Notes: generated by a model not told the origin, from the sequence alone. Positions 8,866 to 17,316 are shown, numbered from the stretch's first letter. The stretch is 43,118 bases of DNA from Coriobacteriaceae bacterium AF08-21 (GCA_027687465.1 JAQCQR010000020.1:1-43118); one strand, 5' to 3'. A program made the numbers and translations.

Positions 8866-9309
8866 ATGGTTGGCTTTATTCTTACCGGTCATGGACAGTT
8901 CGCACCCGGCCTCGCAAGCGCTATCGCTATGGTCGCTGGCGACCAGCCCGCTTTTACCGTCGTTCCTTTTGAGGGCGACCAGGCTGCTTCCTACGGTGAG
9001 GATCTCCGCGCCGCTATTACCGCCATGCGCGAGGAGTGCGATGGCGTGCTCGTCTTTACCGACCTGCTTGGTGGTACCCCGTTCAACCAGGCAATGATGA
9101 TTGCCCAGGATGTCGACAACGTCGAGATTCTGACTGGAACTAACCTTCCCATGGTTATTGAGCTTCTGTTCCTCCGCGGCAACGCCACGCTCGCCGAGCT
9201 TGGCGAGCAGGCCGTGACCGTTGGCCAGACGGGCATCACCGCCCAGACGGTCGCTTCCGTCGCTGGTGCCGAGGATGAGGATATCTTCGGCGACGAGGAC
9301 GGCATCTAA
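8866..9309 (+). CDS. agaF: PTS mannose-family IIA component (GalNAc/galactosamine type)
   Basis: Cytosolic phosphocarrier that takes phosphate from HPr on His and passes it to IIB. The 147-aa protein begins MVGFILTGHGQFAPGL, with the phospho-His at residue 9, and contains the DLLGGTPFNQA motif typical of mannose-type IIA. GGAAGGGAA precedes ATG 8866. First gene of an operon of IIA, YajC-like, IIB, IIC and IID; the assignment to GalNAc/galactosamine rests on the linked agaS and nagA genes rather than on the IIA itself. Confidence 0.85.
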   Translation: MVGFILTGHGQFAPGLASAIAMVAGDQPAFTVVPFEGDQAASYGEDLRAAITAMREECDGVLVFTDLLGGTPFNQAMMIAQDVDNVEILTGTNLPMVIELLFLRGNATLAELGEQAVTVGQTGITAQTVASVAGAEDEDIFGDEDGI

Positions 9310-9590
9310 TGGCCGATTTCGGAGCCAGTGTTCTGAGTTCCTCGGTCGCTCTTTTGGGCCTGCTTGTCATCATGGGCTTGATTTACACCATCTGGTCGCA
9401 AATCAACATGAAGAAGAAGCAGAAGTACTTCAAGGAGCTGCACACGGAGCTCAAGCCGGGTCAGGAGGTTCTTTTCGCCGGCGGTATCTACGGAACCGTC
9501 AAAGGCATCGAAGGCGAAAAGGTCCAGATTAAAGTCCGATCCGGTGCCGTCGTAGATGTTTCGCGTTACGCGATTCAGGAGATCAAGTAA
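9309..9590 (+). CDS. YajC-like membrane protein inside the PTS operon
   Basis: A 93-aa protein with one N-terminal membrane helix (about 10-32), then a basic stretch MKKKQKYF and a small beta domain: LKPGQEVLFAGGIYGTVKGIEGEKVQIKVRSGAVVDVSRYAI. This is the YajC pattern (GDxVxTxGGIxGxVxxIxxxxVxLxV, where x is any residue). YajC is normally an accessory subunit of the Sec translocon. Its ATG overlaps the stop of IIA by one base (TAATG), so it is translationally coupled to the transporter. A yajC-like gene next to an aga-type PTS is, as I recall, also known in the streptococcal hyaluronan-degradation locus; its job there is not established. Confidence 0.8.
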   Translation: MADFGASVLSSSVALLGLLVIMGLIYTIWSQINMKKKQKYFKELHTELKPGQEVLFAGGIYGTVKGIEGEKVQIKVRSGAVVDVSRYAIQEIK

Positions 9591-9626
9591 CTGTCGTCAG
9601 CAAATAACGAAAGGAAGCTGATCAAC

Positions 9627-10109
9627 ATGGCAGAACCCAACATTCTTCTTACCCGCATCGATAACCGACTGGTTCATGGTCAGGTTGCCACCCAGTGGAA
9701 CTCCACCCTGGGCTCCAACCTCATCCTCGTCGCCAACGACGACGTGTCGAACAACACCATGCGCCAGAACCTCATGAAGATGGCCGCTCCCACCGGCGTT
9801 GCTACGCGTTTCTTCTCCCTGCAGAAGACCATCGACGTCATCGGCAAGGCGAGCCCGCGCCAGAAGATCTTCATCGTGGCCGAAACACCGGAAGACGTGC
9901 TTACGCTCGTCAAGGGCGGTGTGCCTATAAAGAAGGTAAACATCGGCAACATGCACATGTCGGAAGGAAAGCGCCAAGTCGCCACCTCCGTCGCAGTTAA
10001 CGACGAGGATGTCGCTGCGTTTAAAGAGCTGCAGGAATTGGGGGTGGAGTTGGAGATCAGGCGCGTTCCGAGCACGCCTGTTGAGGACACGAGCAAGCTC
10101 TTCTCGTAA
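9627..10109 (+). CDS. agaV: PTS mannose/sorbose-family IIB component
   Basis: Transfers phosphate from IIA to the incoming sugar through a phospho-His. The 160-aa protein has the active-site block RIDNRLVHGQVATQW with His at residue 17, followed by NDDVSNN and the later LVKGGVPIKKVNIGNMHM motif of the family. AAAGGAAG precedes ATG 9627. A close paralogue at 20488 has Tyr at the same position. A small hairpin (TGTCAGG/CCTGACA, 10126-10147) separates this gene from IIC. Confidence 0.87.
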   Translation: MAEPNILLTRIDNRLVHGQVATQWNSTLGSNLILVANDDVSNNTMRQNLMKMAAPTGVATRFFSLQKTIDVIGKASPRQKIFIVAETPEDVLTLVKGGVPIKKVNIGNMHMSEGKRQVATSVAVNDEDVAAFKELQELGVELEIRRVPSTPVEDTSKLFS

Positions 10110-10125
10110 TCCTCATGATCCACGT

Positions 10126-10147
10126 TGTCAGGAATGAAACCCTGACA
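10126..10147 (+). repeat. Intercistronic hairpin between IIB and IIC
   Basis: TGTCAGG at 10126-10132 pairs with CCTGACA at 10141-10147. There is no T tract, so it may tune mRNA stability or expression ratio within the operon. Confidence 0.45.
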
Positions 10148-10199
10148 TTCTGTACGTGAAATCCAAAGTGCGTACATACATTTTGAAAGGAGGAGCAAG

Positions 10200-11000
10200 A
10201 TGGAATACTCGATCATCCAGGTCGCTCTGGTCTTCATCGTCACGTTCGTCGCGGCAATCGACCAGTTCAACTTCCTCGAGTCTCTCTATCAGCCCATCGT
10301 CACCGGCGCCGTCATCGGTCTTATCCTTGGCGACCTCAACACCGGTCTTCTCGTGGGTGGTACTTATCAGCTCATGACGATCGGCAACATGCCGATCGGA
10401 GGCGCTCAGCCGCCTAACGCCGTCATCGGCGGCATCATGGCAGCCATTCTCGCTATTGCTACGGGCCTCGAGCCCAACGCGGCAGTCGGCCTTGCCATTC
10501 CGTTCGCTCTGCTTGGTCAGCTCGGCGTTACCCTGGTCTTCACGCTTATGTCGCCGCTCATGTCCTCCGCGGACAACATGGCTCACAACGCTGACACCAA
10601 GGGTATCGAGCGTCTGAACTACTTCGCCATGGCTCTGCTCGGCCTGATCTTCGCCGTCGTCGTCACCCTGTTCTTCATCGCTGGCGCCACCATCGGTCAG
10701 ACCATCGCTTCCGCCATCCCGACTTGGCTGCAGACCGGTCTTTCCGCTGCAGGCGGCATGATGCGCTTCGTCGGCTTCGCCGTCCTGCTCAAGGTTATGA
10801 TGAACCGCGATATGTGGGGCTTCTTCCTCATGGGCTTTGGCCTCGCGCTCATCACCGTTGCCAACGATTCTCTGGCAACCCCTGCTCTGCTCATCCTCGC
10901 TCTCATCGGCTTCGGCATCGCCTTCTGGGACTTCCAGCAGCAGACCGAGCTGAAGGGTGCAGCTGTTTCTGACGGAGGTGACTTCGAAGATGGCATCTAA
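10200..11000 (+). CDS. agaW: PTS mannose-family IIC component
   Basis: Membrane permease of the complex. The 266-aa protein is strongly hydrophobic with several membrane helices and the IIC motif QPIVTGAVIGLILGDLNTGLLVGGTYQLMTIGNMPIGGAQPPN early on. AAGGAGGAGCAAG directly precedes ATG 10200, a strong ribosome site. Its 3' end overlaps the start of IID by 11 bases. Confidence 0.87.
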   Translation: MEYSIIQVALVFIVTFVAAIDQFNFLESLYQPIVTGAVIGLILGDLNTGLLVGGTYQLMTIGNMPIGGAQPPNAVIGGIMAAILAIATGLEPNAAVGLAIPFALLGQLGVTLVFTLMSPLMSSADNMAHNADTKGIERLNYFAMALLGLIFAVVVTLFFIAGATIGQTIASAIPTWLQTGLSAAGGMMRFVGFAVLLKVMMNRDMWGFFLMGFGLALITVANDSLATPALLILALIGFGIAFWDFQQQTELKGAAVSDGGDFEDGI

Positions 11001-12072
11001 TGAGTATGTGATCCCGGAGCACTACGAGGATCTCACTCCTGCTCCGCAGCTCGACCAGAAGACCCTCAACAAGATGGCTTGGCGCTCCTGCTTCCTGCAG
11101 GCCTCGTTCAACTACGAGCGTATGCAGGCCGCCGGTTGGCTCTACTCCATCATCCCCGGTCTGGAGAAGATCCACACCAACAAGAACGACCTCGCGGCTT
11201 CCATGAGCCACAACCTGGAGTTCTTCAACACTCACCCGTTCCTCGTCACCTTTGTTATGGGTATCGTGCTTTCGCTCGAGCAGAACAAGGTTGACATCCC
11301 CACGATCCGCGCCGTCCGCGTCGCCGCAATGGGCCCGCTCGGTGGTATCGGTGACGCCCTGTTCTGGCTGACGCTCGTGCCTATCACGGCCGGCATCACC
11401 TCCAACATGGCTATCAACGGTAACGCCGCTGCGCCGCTGATCTTCCTGGTGATCTTCAACGTCGTCCAGTTCGCTCTGCGCTTCTGGCTCATGAACTGGT
11501 CCTACAAGCTTGGCACCAGCGCTATTGACGCTCTGACCGCCAACATGCAGGCCTTTACGCGTGCCGCTTCCATCATGGGCGTCTTCGTCGTCGGTTGCCT
11601 GGTCGTCACCATGGGTGGCACCCAGATCAACCTCCAGATCCCCAACGGCACCACCCGTGGCCTCTCCGCTACTACCGTGATCGTCTCCGAGAAGGAGGCC
11701 GAGAACTTCACCGGTATGGAGGGCATCGATACCGAGACCGCTGAGGCCGGTACCATCGCCATGACCGATGAGGACGGCAACGCCCTCACCGCTTCCGATG
11801 CCGACGGCAACGCTGTCGAGTGCGGCGTCACCGATCTGGGCAACGGCATGGAGTCCGTCACCTACGGCACCGTCACCGAGGATCCGGTCAACTTCTCTGT
11901 TGCCGACACCCTCAACACCATCGTCCCGAAGCTCGTCCCGCTTATGCTTACGCTGCTGCTTTACTACATGTTCGCTAAGCACAGCTGGACCCCGACCAAG
12001 GGCATTCTCCTGCTCTTCGTCCTTGGCATCCTGGGCGCTGGCCCGCTTGGTCTCTGGCCGAGCATCTGGTAA
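10990..12072 (+). CDS. agaE: PTS mannose-family IID component with an extra acidic insertion
   Basis: Second membrane subunit of the permease. The 360-aa protein has the usual IID features: AWRSCFLQASFNYERMQAAGW, NTHPFLVTFVMGIVLSLEQ and AAMGPLGGIGDALFWLTLVP. IID proteins are usually 270-300 aa. Here an acidic, Gly/Asp/Thr-rich stretch of roughly 75 residues (about 225-300) lies between the helix ending VVTMGG and the final hydrophobic block. ATG 10990 has GGAGGTGA about 8 bases upstream and starts inside IIC; the upstream in-frame ATG at 10957 is unlikely. The operon ends with the terminator at 12141. Confidence 0.86.
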   Translation: MASNEYVIPEHYEDLTPAPQLDQKTLNKMAWRSCFLQASFNYERMQAAGWLYSIIPGLEKIHTNKNDLAASMSHNLEFFNTHPFLVTFVMGIVLSLEQNKVDIPTIRAVRVAAMGPLGGIGDALFWLTLVPITAGITSNMAINGNAAAPLIFLVIFNVVQFALRFWLMNWSYKLGTSAIDALTANMQAFTRAASIMGVFVVGCLVVTMGGTQINLQIPNGTTRGLSATTVIVSEKEAENFTGMEGIDTETAEAGTIAMTDEDGNALTASDADGNAVECGVTDLGNGMESVTYGTVTEDPVNFSVADTLNTIVPKLVPLMLTLLLYYMFAKHSWTPTKGILLLFVLGILGAGPLGLWPSIW

Positions 12073-12140
12073 GGCTCTAGCTTGAGGGGTGTGTCCCTAC
12101 GCGGCTCACACCCCGACCCCTTAAGCCATGTGTATGTTAA

Positions 12141-12180
12141 AAGCCGCGTGCTCGAAAGAGCGCGCGGCTTTTGTTTTCTT
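12141..12180 (+). terminator. Intrinsic terminator of the aga PTS operon
   Basis: AAGCCGCGTGCTC (12141-12153) pairs with GAGCGCGCGGCTT (12158-12170), one G-U pair, loop GAAA, then TTGTTTTCTT. A second stem-loop (GGGGTGTG/CACACCCC) precedes it at about 12085-12115. Confidence 0.88.
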
Positions 12181-12233
12181 GATGATTCGGGTGTGGCAGA
12201 CAGATAATGCTAAACACCCAAGGTAGTAGCCTA
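12179..12233 (+). promoter_or_regulatory. Promoter and probable autoregulatory site of the gntR gene
   Basis: A -35 TTGATG (12179-12184) and -10 GATAAT (12203-12208) are 18 bp apart. Just downstream, 12220-12233 reads AAGGTAGTAGCCTA, whose reverse complement shares GG-N-TACTACC with the operator 13-mer at 8739 and 13029. This suggests the regulator represses itself, with a weaker site. Confidence 0.5.
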
Positions 12234-12256
12234 GTTTGAGCAAAAGGGAGGATAGG

Positions 12257-12988
12257 ATGGCGATCGGAGCGCGCAAGCAACCGCTGTACGATCAGCTGGT
12301 CGATATTCTGACCGAAAAGATTGACCATGAATATCGCGCCGGTGACATGATTCCTTCCGAGCGCGAACTTTCGGAGCGCTATGGTCTCTCGCGCACTACG
12401 GTACGCCTGGCTCTGCAGGAACTGGAGCGTTTAGGACTGGTGGTTCGGCAGCACGGTCGCGGTACCTTTGTGACCGACCGTTCGGCAAAGGCAACCAATC
12501 TTATGCAGTCCTACAGCTTTACCGAGCAGATGCGCGCGATGGGTCGCGACCCCGAGACCACGATTCTCGGTTTTTGCGAGATGGAGGCCGATAAGAATCT
12601 GGCCGAGCATATGGGATTACGTATCGGTGATCGCATTTTTAAGCTCAAGCGCCTTCGTTCTGCCGACAACATGCCCATGATGGTCGAACGTAGCTATCTA
12701 CCGGTTCGTCAATTTCTGTCCCTAAAGCGACCGCTGCTGGAGCGTAAGCCGCTTTACGATGTGATTGAGCAAGACTTTCAGCAAAAAATACGCGTGGCCG
12801 AAGAGGAGTTCTATGCGAGCATAGCCCGTCCCACCGATGCCCACCTTTTGGAAATCGTCGAGGGCTCGCCTGTGCTCGATTTGGTTAGGACTACGTATAA
12901 CGAGTCAAACGAGGTTGTGGAGTATACGCTCTCGGTTGCTCGTGCCGATCAGTTTAAATACAAGGTTTACCACCAGCGTAGCGATTAG
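12257..12988 (+). CDS. GntR family (HutC subfamily) regulator of the aga genes
   Basis: A 243-aa repressor. The winged helix is at about 8-75 (PLYDQLVDILTEKI, then PSERELSERYGLSRTTVRLALQELERLGLVVRQHGRGTFV), followed by a UTRA effector domain (about 90-235) with FKLKRLRSADNMPMMVERSYLP. UTRA domains of the NagR/DasR/AgaR type bind phosphorylated amino sugars. ATG 12257 has GGGAGG close upstream; TTG 12236 does not. It lies between the PTS operon and agaS, and shared operator copies stand at all three promoters, so I infer it controls GalNAc use in answer to a hexosamine phosphate. Confidence 0.85.
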   Translation: MAIGARKQPLYDQLVDILTEKIDHEYRAGDMIPSERELSERYGLSRTTVRLALQELERLGLVVRQHGRGTFVTDRSAKATNLMQSYSFTEQMRAMGRDPETTILGFCEMEADKNLAEHMGLRIGDRIFKLKRLRSADNMPMMVERSYLPVRQFLSLKRPLLERKPLYDVIEQDFQQKIRVAEEEFYASIARPTDAHLLEIVEGSPVLDLVRTTYNESNEVVEYTLSVARADQFKYKVYHQRSD

Positions 12989-13028
12989 TGTCTGCACCGT
13001 TTCCATATGATGATTCTTTGTATTTAAC

Positions 13029-13063
13029 TGGTTACTACCAGATAACCAATCGAAGTGTATAAT
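13029..13063 (+). promoter_or_regulatory. agaS promoter with GntR operator
   Basis: A perfect -10 TATAAT at 13058-13063. The operator TGGTTACTACCAG at 13029-13041 covers the place where the -35 should be, so a bound repressor would exclude RNA polymerase. Identical over 13 bases to 8739-8751. Confidence 0.65.
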
Positions 13064-13102
13064 TGCACGTCAGAGGATTACTTCTAGAGAGAGGTATTAG
13101 AA

Positions 13103-14269
13103 ATGTTCGAGAAGAGTGTCGAGGAGCTCACCGAGCTCGGCGCCCAGATCACCACGGCCGAGATTGCTCAGCAGCCCGAGCTTTGGCGTGATACGCTCAA
13201 CATCTATCGCGAGAACAAGGAGGCCATCGAGGCCTTTCTGGCTGAGGCTCGCGCTATGGGCGAGGGCCCTCTGTCCGTTGTCTTCACCGGTGCCGGTACG
13301 TCCGACTATGTTGGCGATACCTGCGCCCCGTACCTGCGTCACGCTGGCAACACTGATCTCTACGACTTTAAGCCCATCGCCACGACCGATATCGTGAGCG
13401 CTCCGCGCGATTTCCTGCGCGCCGAGGATCCCACGCTCGTGGTTTCCTTTGCCCGCTCTGGCAACAGCCCCGAGAGCCTTGCCGCCGTTGCCGTTGCCAA
13501 GGAGCTCGTTCACAACGTCAAGTTCCTCAACATCACCTGCGCTCCCGAGGGCAAGCTCGCCGTTGAGTCTGCCGATGATCCCAACGCGCTGACGCTGCTC
13601 ATTCCGCGCGCCAACGACAAGGGCTTCGCCATGACCGGCTCCTACACCTGCATGACCCTGCTCTCTACCCTTATTTTCGACACCGCCTCTGATGAGCAGA
13701 AGGCCGAGTGGGTCGAGACCATCGCCAAGATGGGCGAGGAGGTCATCGCTCGTGAGCCCGAGGTCGCCGATTACCTGGCTGGCAACTTCAACCGCGTGAC
13801 CTACTTGGGTTCCGGCTCCTTCGGTGGCCTTGCCCAGGAGAGCCAGCTCAAGATCCTCGAGCTCGCTCACGGTCTGGTCGCTACTTCCTACGACACCTCT
13901 ATGGGTTATCGTCACGGACCCAAGTCCTTCGTCGACGACAAGACCCTCGTGTTCGTGTTCGTCAACAACGATGCCTACACCCGTCAGTACGATATCGACA
14001 TCCTCAACGAGATCGGTGGCGACGAGATCGCTCAGCACACCGTTGCCGTTCAGCAGGATGGCGCTACCGTCTACGAGGGCGAGTCCTTCACCTTTAAGGG
14101 CTATGAGGCACTCCCCGAGGGCTACCTTGCCCTGCCGTTCGTGATGTTTGCCCAGGTCATCAGCCTGCTCAACTCCGTGCGCGTGGGCAACACGCCCGAT
14201 ACGCCGAGCCCCACTGGCACGGTCAACCGCGTGGTTAAGGGCGTGACGATTCACCCCTTCACCGCTTAA
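13103..14269 (+). CDS. agaS: SIS-domain galactosamine-6-phosphate deaminase/isomerase
   Basis: Converts galactosamine-6-phosphate to tagatose-6-phosphate with release of ammonia. The 388-aa protein has two SIS domains: the first with VVFTGAGTSDYVGD and SFARSGNSPES (phosphosugar-binding serines), the second with VTYLGSGSFGGLAQESQLKILEL and YDTSMGYRHGPKSFVDD, where the RHGPK motif supplies catalytic residues. Length and motifs fit AgaS rather than GlmS or the short SIS isomerases. GAGAGAGGTATTAGAA precedes ATG 13103. Own promoter and GntR operator; terminator at 14289. NagA, which supplies its substrate, is next. Confidence 0.88.
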   Translation: MFEKSVEELTELGAQITTAEIAQQPELWRDTLNIYRENKEAIEAFLAEARAMGEGPLSVVFTGAGTSDYVGDTCAPYLRHAGNTDLYDFKPIATTDIVSAPRDFLRAEDPTLVVSFARSGNSPESLAAVAVAKELVHNVKFLNITCAPEGKLAVESADDPNALTLLIPRANDKGFAMTGSYTCMTLLSTLIFDTASDEQKAEWVETIAKMGEEVIAREPEVADYLAGNFNRVTYLGSGSFGGLAQESQLKILELAHGLVATSYDTSMGYRHGPKSFVDDKTLVFVFVNNDAYTRQYDIDILNEIGGDEIAQHTVAVQQDGATVYEGESFTFKGYEALPEGYLALPFVMFAQVISLLNSVRVGNTPDTPSPTGTVNRVVKGVTIHPFTA

Positions 14270-14288
14270 TCGCGTCCCCCCTGTAAGG

Positions 14289-14330
14289 GCGCCCGTCCGC
14301 TCATAACGGCGGGCGGGCGCTTTTTGTTTT
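14289..14330 (+). terminator. Intrinsic terminator after agaS
   Basis: A GC-rich stem based on GCGCCCG/CGGGCGC ends in TTTTTGTTTT at 14321-14330. Confidence 0.82.
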
Positions 14331-14388
14331 CACTTGGATCGGGTATAAGCATCACCACAGTCAACTGCTTTAGAAGCAAGGAGTGCAT

Positions 14389-15558
14389 ATGAGCACGTAC
14401 GCAATTAAGGCTGACAAGTTCTTCTTGCCGGCGGGCCCGCAGCTGGGCGGCTATCTTATGATCGAGGATGGCGTCTTTGGCGCCTGGCAGGCCGACGAGC
14501 CCTCTTGCGAGATCAAGGACTACACGGGATCGTGGATCGCACCGGGTATGGTCGATACCCACATCCATGGCTTCTACAACCACTCAACTACCGATAACGA
14601 CCCCGAGGGTATCGATATCAGCTCGACCGAGCTCGCCCGTCGCGGTACCACCAGCTGGCTGCCCACGACGTTCACCGATGGCGTCGAGCAGATCAAGAAC
14701 GCCTGCGCCGCCATCGCCCAGGCGGACGAGGGTCGCGGCCCCGACTTCTGCGGTGCTCGCATTCAGGGCATCTACCTGGAGGGCCCCTTCTTTACCATGA
14801 AACACGTGGGCGCGCAGAACCCCGCTTATCTGATCGATCCCTCCGAGGAGGTCTTCGACCAGTGGCAGGAAGCTGCGGGTGGTCGCATCGTTAAGAGCGC
14901 CATGGCGGCCGAGCGCGACGGTGCCGCTGCTTATGCGGCTGCTCTGAACGCCAAGGGTGTGGTGACCAGCATCGGTCACTCCGACGCCACCTACGATGAG
15001 TGTATTGCCGCCATCAACGCCGGTGCCAGCTGCTTTACGCATACCTATAACGGCCAGCGCGGGTTGCATCACCGCGAGCCCGGTGTCGTGGGTGCTGCCA
15101 TGTCCACGCCCGAGACCTACGCCGAGATCATCTGTGACGGCAAGCACGTAAACCCTGCCGCCATCAAGGCGCTGCTGCAGGCAAAGGGCTGGCAGCACAC
15201 GGTACTCATCACCGACTGCCTGGGTTGCGGCGGCATGCCCGAGGGCAGCTACACCAGTGGTGGCATGGACGTCATCATGAAGGACAACCTGTGCTGGCTC
15301 GCCGACGGCAAGAGCATTGCCGGCTCGGTGCTCACGCTTGCCCAGGGCGTCAAGAACATCGTCGACTGGGGCATCGCCAGCGCCGATATCGCCATTCGCA
15401 TGGCAACCGAGGTGCCGGCACGCTCCGCGCGCATCGAGGATAAGTGCGGCAGTATCATGCCGGGTCGTGACGCCGACTTTGTCGTGTTCGACCACGAGCT
15501 CACCCTCGTCGAGACGTATGTTGGCGGCCAGAGCGTCGGCAACGCCTTTACCGAGTAA
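14389..15558 (+). CDS. nagA: N-acetylhexosamine-6-phosphate deacetylase
   Basis: Removes acetate from GalNAc-6-phosphate (or GlcNAc-6-phosphate) to give the amino sugar phosphate. The 389-aa amidohydrolase shows metal site VDTHIHGF (His58, His60), YLEGPF, the later metal His in SIGHSDATYDE, and FTHTYNGQRG. The catalytic Asp lies in TDCLGCGG. ATG 14389 has AAGGAG five bases upstream; a GTG at 14383 lies inside that site. Between agaS and nagA there is a terminator, and a possible -10 TATAAG at about 14344, so nagA may have its own promoter. Being beside agaS suggests GalNAc-6-phosphate as the main substrate (AgaA role). Confidence 0.88.
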   Translation: MSTYAIKADKFFLPAGPQLGGYLMIEDGVFGAWQADEPSCEIKDYTGSWIAPGMVDTHIHGFYNHSTTDNDPEGIDISSTELARRGTTSWLPTTFTDGVEQIKNACAAIAQADEGRGPDFCGARIQGIYLEGPFFTMKHVGAQNPAYLIDPSEEVFDQWQEAAGGRIVKSAMAAERDGAAAYAAALNAKGVVTSIGHSDATYDECIAAINAGASCFTHTYNGQRGLHHREPGVVGAAMSTPETYAEIICDGKHVNPAAIKALLQAKGWQHTVLITDCLGCGGMPEGSYTSGGMDVIMKDNLCWLADGKSIAGSVLTLAQGVKNIVDWGIASADIAIRMATEVPARSARIEDKCGSIMPGRDADFVVFDHELTLVETYVGGQSVGNAFTE

Positions 15559-15565
15559 CGATAGA

Positions 15566-15602
15566 AAAAGACGGCGGGCCCGAATCTGCTCGGACCCGCC
15601 GT
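15566..15602. terminator. Bidirectional terminator between nagA and the convergent flavodoxin gene
   Basis: ACGGCGGG and CCCGCCGT form the stem base with an inner CCGA/TCGG. On the minus strand the stem is followed by CTTTTT, which would end the flavodoxin transcript; the plus-strand tail is weak. Confidence 0.75.
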
Positions 15603-15633
15603 ATGGGTTAAACGCTCAAAAGCACCTTCACAG

Positions 15634-16218
15634 TTACAGCTTGTTAGCAATCTTCTTTGCCGTGCGCTTAACGCCGGCCACCAGGCCTCCTGCAGGATGC
15701 TCCTTTTCGTATGCTAGACGCTTCTCGCGCTTGGCGTACTCTTCGACGATGATATCGCCGTACTCATCTTCGATTTTGTCGAAGAAATCGACGGCTCCCT
15801 TAATCTCTTCGGCAGTTGGGTGTCCCTTCTGGACGCCGCCGGCGAGCTTGAACGGCCCCCACGTATCAAAGCCGGGGCAGCCGTAGACACCCATAAAGAT
15901 GGCCTGCCTCATGCGGCAGATGCCATCGATATCCTTGCCGTACCACTTGTTTTTGCCACCGTAGGTCATAAGGCCAAACACCTTGTCCTGCGGCTGCAAC
16001 ACGTTAGTGAGCACGCGTGCCATGTCCTTGTCGATCTCGGAGTAATAGATGCCCGTGGCGACACCAATCAGATGGTATTCGTGCAGGTTGGGATACTCGT
16101 TTTTGCCGAGTGTTTTCACGTCGAGGGTATCGATTTCGGGGTGCGTCTCGACGATGGCGTCCACGAGCTTTTTCGTATTGCCGTGGTGGCGTGAGGCATA
16201 AAGAATGATGGTTCGCAT
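15634..16218 (-). CDS. Flavodoxin-like protein
   Basis: A 194-aa FMN-binding electron carrier or quinone-reductase-like protein. The N-terminus MRTIILYASRHHGNTKKLVDAI has the phosphate-binding loop pattern of flavodoxins, and GVATGIYYSEIDKDM and GLMTYGGKNKWYG fit the two flavin-flanking loops. A basic tail follows. I place the start at ATG 16218, where the family begins, rather than at upstream in-frame codons. It is on the strand opposite to the aga genes, with its own terminator at 15602. Its redox partner is unknown. Confidence 0.8.
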   Translation of the reverse strand: MRTIILYASRHHGNTKKLVDAIVETHPEIDTLDVKTLGKNEYPNLHEYHLIGVATGIYYSEIDKDMARVLTNVLQPQDKVFGLMTYGGKNKWYGKDIDGICRMRQAIFMGVYGCPGFDTWGPFKLAGGVQKGHPTAEEIKGAVDFFDKIEDEYGDIIVEEYAKREKRLAYEKEHPAGGLVAGVKRTAKKIANKL

Positions 16219-16375
16219 AAGAAGGCCTTTCAGCTGTAATTGCATCAATGTCTGTATGGTACCCCGTTACATGGCCGGGATACCGGACGCATCGATGAGC
16301 GTGCGGGTTTGTTCTATGGTTAGGATTGAAACGGGCGCTTGCGTGAAATAAAGCAGTTGTTCGAAAGGATGGGTA

Positions 16376-17257
16376 ATGGAATACGCTCTCTCCAACGATT
16401 CGATTTCTATTAAGGTTTCCACGGCTGGTGGCTCGTTTACCTCGATTGAGGCCGGAGGTCGCGAGTACTTGTGGCAGGGTGATCCCACCGTGTGGTCCGG
16501 CCAGGCGCCGATTTGCTTCCCGATTTGCGGAGGCTTGCGCGACAACAGCGCCATGACGTTTGCCGGGCATCATGTAAAGCTCGCTCGCCACGGGTTTGCG
16601 CGCAAACAGGAGTGGAAGCTGCTGAGCCAAGGCGAGAACGAGCTGGCGATGTGCCTGGCTTCGGAGGATAACGCCGCGCTGCTGAGCGATTATCCGTACC
16701 CGTTTAAGCTCGTCGCCCGCTATACGCTCGAGGACGCTGCCGTGCGCGTCTCCTATGAGGTTACCAACGAGGGCACCGAGGACATGCCGTTCTTTATCGG
16801 TGGGCATCCCGGCTTTAGGTGCCCGCTCGATGAGGGCGAGGCCTATACGGACTACGAGTTGCGCTTTGAGAAAGAAGAGGCTGCAGAGCTTTGCACCGCT
16901 GTCCCTTCGACTGGCTTGATTGACGTGGACAAGCGCTCCAAGAACCCCATGGTGGGAAAGACGCTGCCCCTGTCGCACGAGCTCTTCGATTTTGCGGAGA
17001 CCATCTTTGACGTGCTCGAGAGCCGCCAGGTCACGCTTTCCAAAAAGGGCGAGGACAAGGGCGTTCGCCTGAGCTTTGAGGGCTTCCCATATCTCATTGT
17101 GTGGAGCAAGCCCGAGGGTGATTTTGTGGCAGTTGAGCCTTGGGGCGGCCTTTCGACCTGCTCCGATGAGGACGACGTGCTTGAGCATAAGCGTGGCTGC
17201 CTTGTCGCCAAGCCCAAGGAGACCGTCGTTCGCTCGTTCACGATTGAGATTCTGTAA
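16376..17257 (+). CDS. lacX: LacX-type aldose 1-epimerase family protein, copy 1
   Basis: A 293-aa galactose-mutarotase-fold protein of the LacX group, which travels with tagatose-6-phosphate genes; it may interconvert anomers of a phosphorylated sugar, but its substrate is not established. Motifs: GGSFTSIEAGGREYLWQGDP, APICFPICGGLRD, HGFARKQEWKL with a conserved His, and GGHPGFRCPL. GAAAGGA precedes ATG 16376. It is 59 bases upstream of lacC copy 1. A paralogue with the same length and most residues identical is at 35343. Confidence 0.82.
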   Translation: MEYALSNDSISIKVSTAGGSFTSIEAGGREYLWQGDPTVWSGQAPICFPICGGLRDNSAMTFAGHHVKLARHGFARKQEWKLLSQGENELAMCLASEDNAALLSDYPYPFKLVARYTLEDAAVRVSYEVTNEGTEDMPFFIGGHPGFRCPLDEGEAYTDYELRFEKEEAAELCTAVPSTGLIDVDKRSKNPMVGKTLPLSHELFDFAETIFDVLESRQVTLSKKGEDKGVRLSFEGFPYLIVWSKPEGDFVAVEPWGGLSTCSDEDDVLEHKRGCLVAKPKETVVRSFTIEIL

Positions 17258-17316
17258 TTCCGTTTTGTCGACTCGTATCGCGAGGCACAAGGAGCCTGCG
17301 AGATAAGGAGCTAAAA

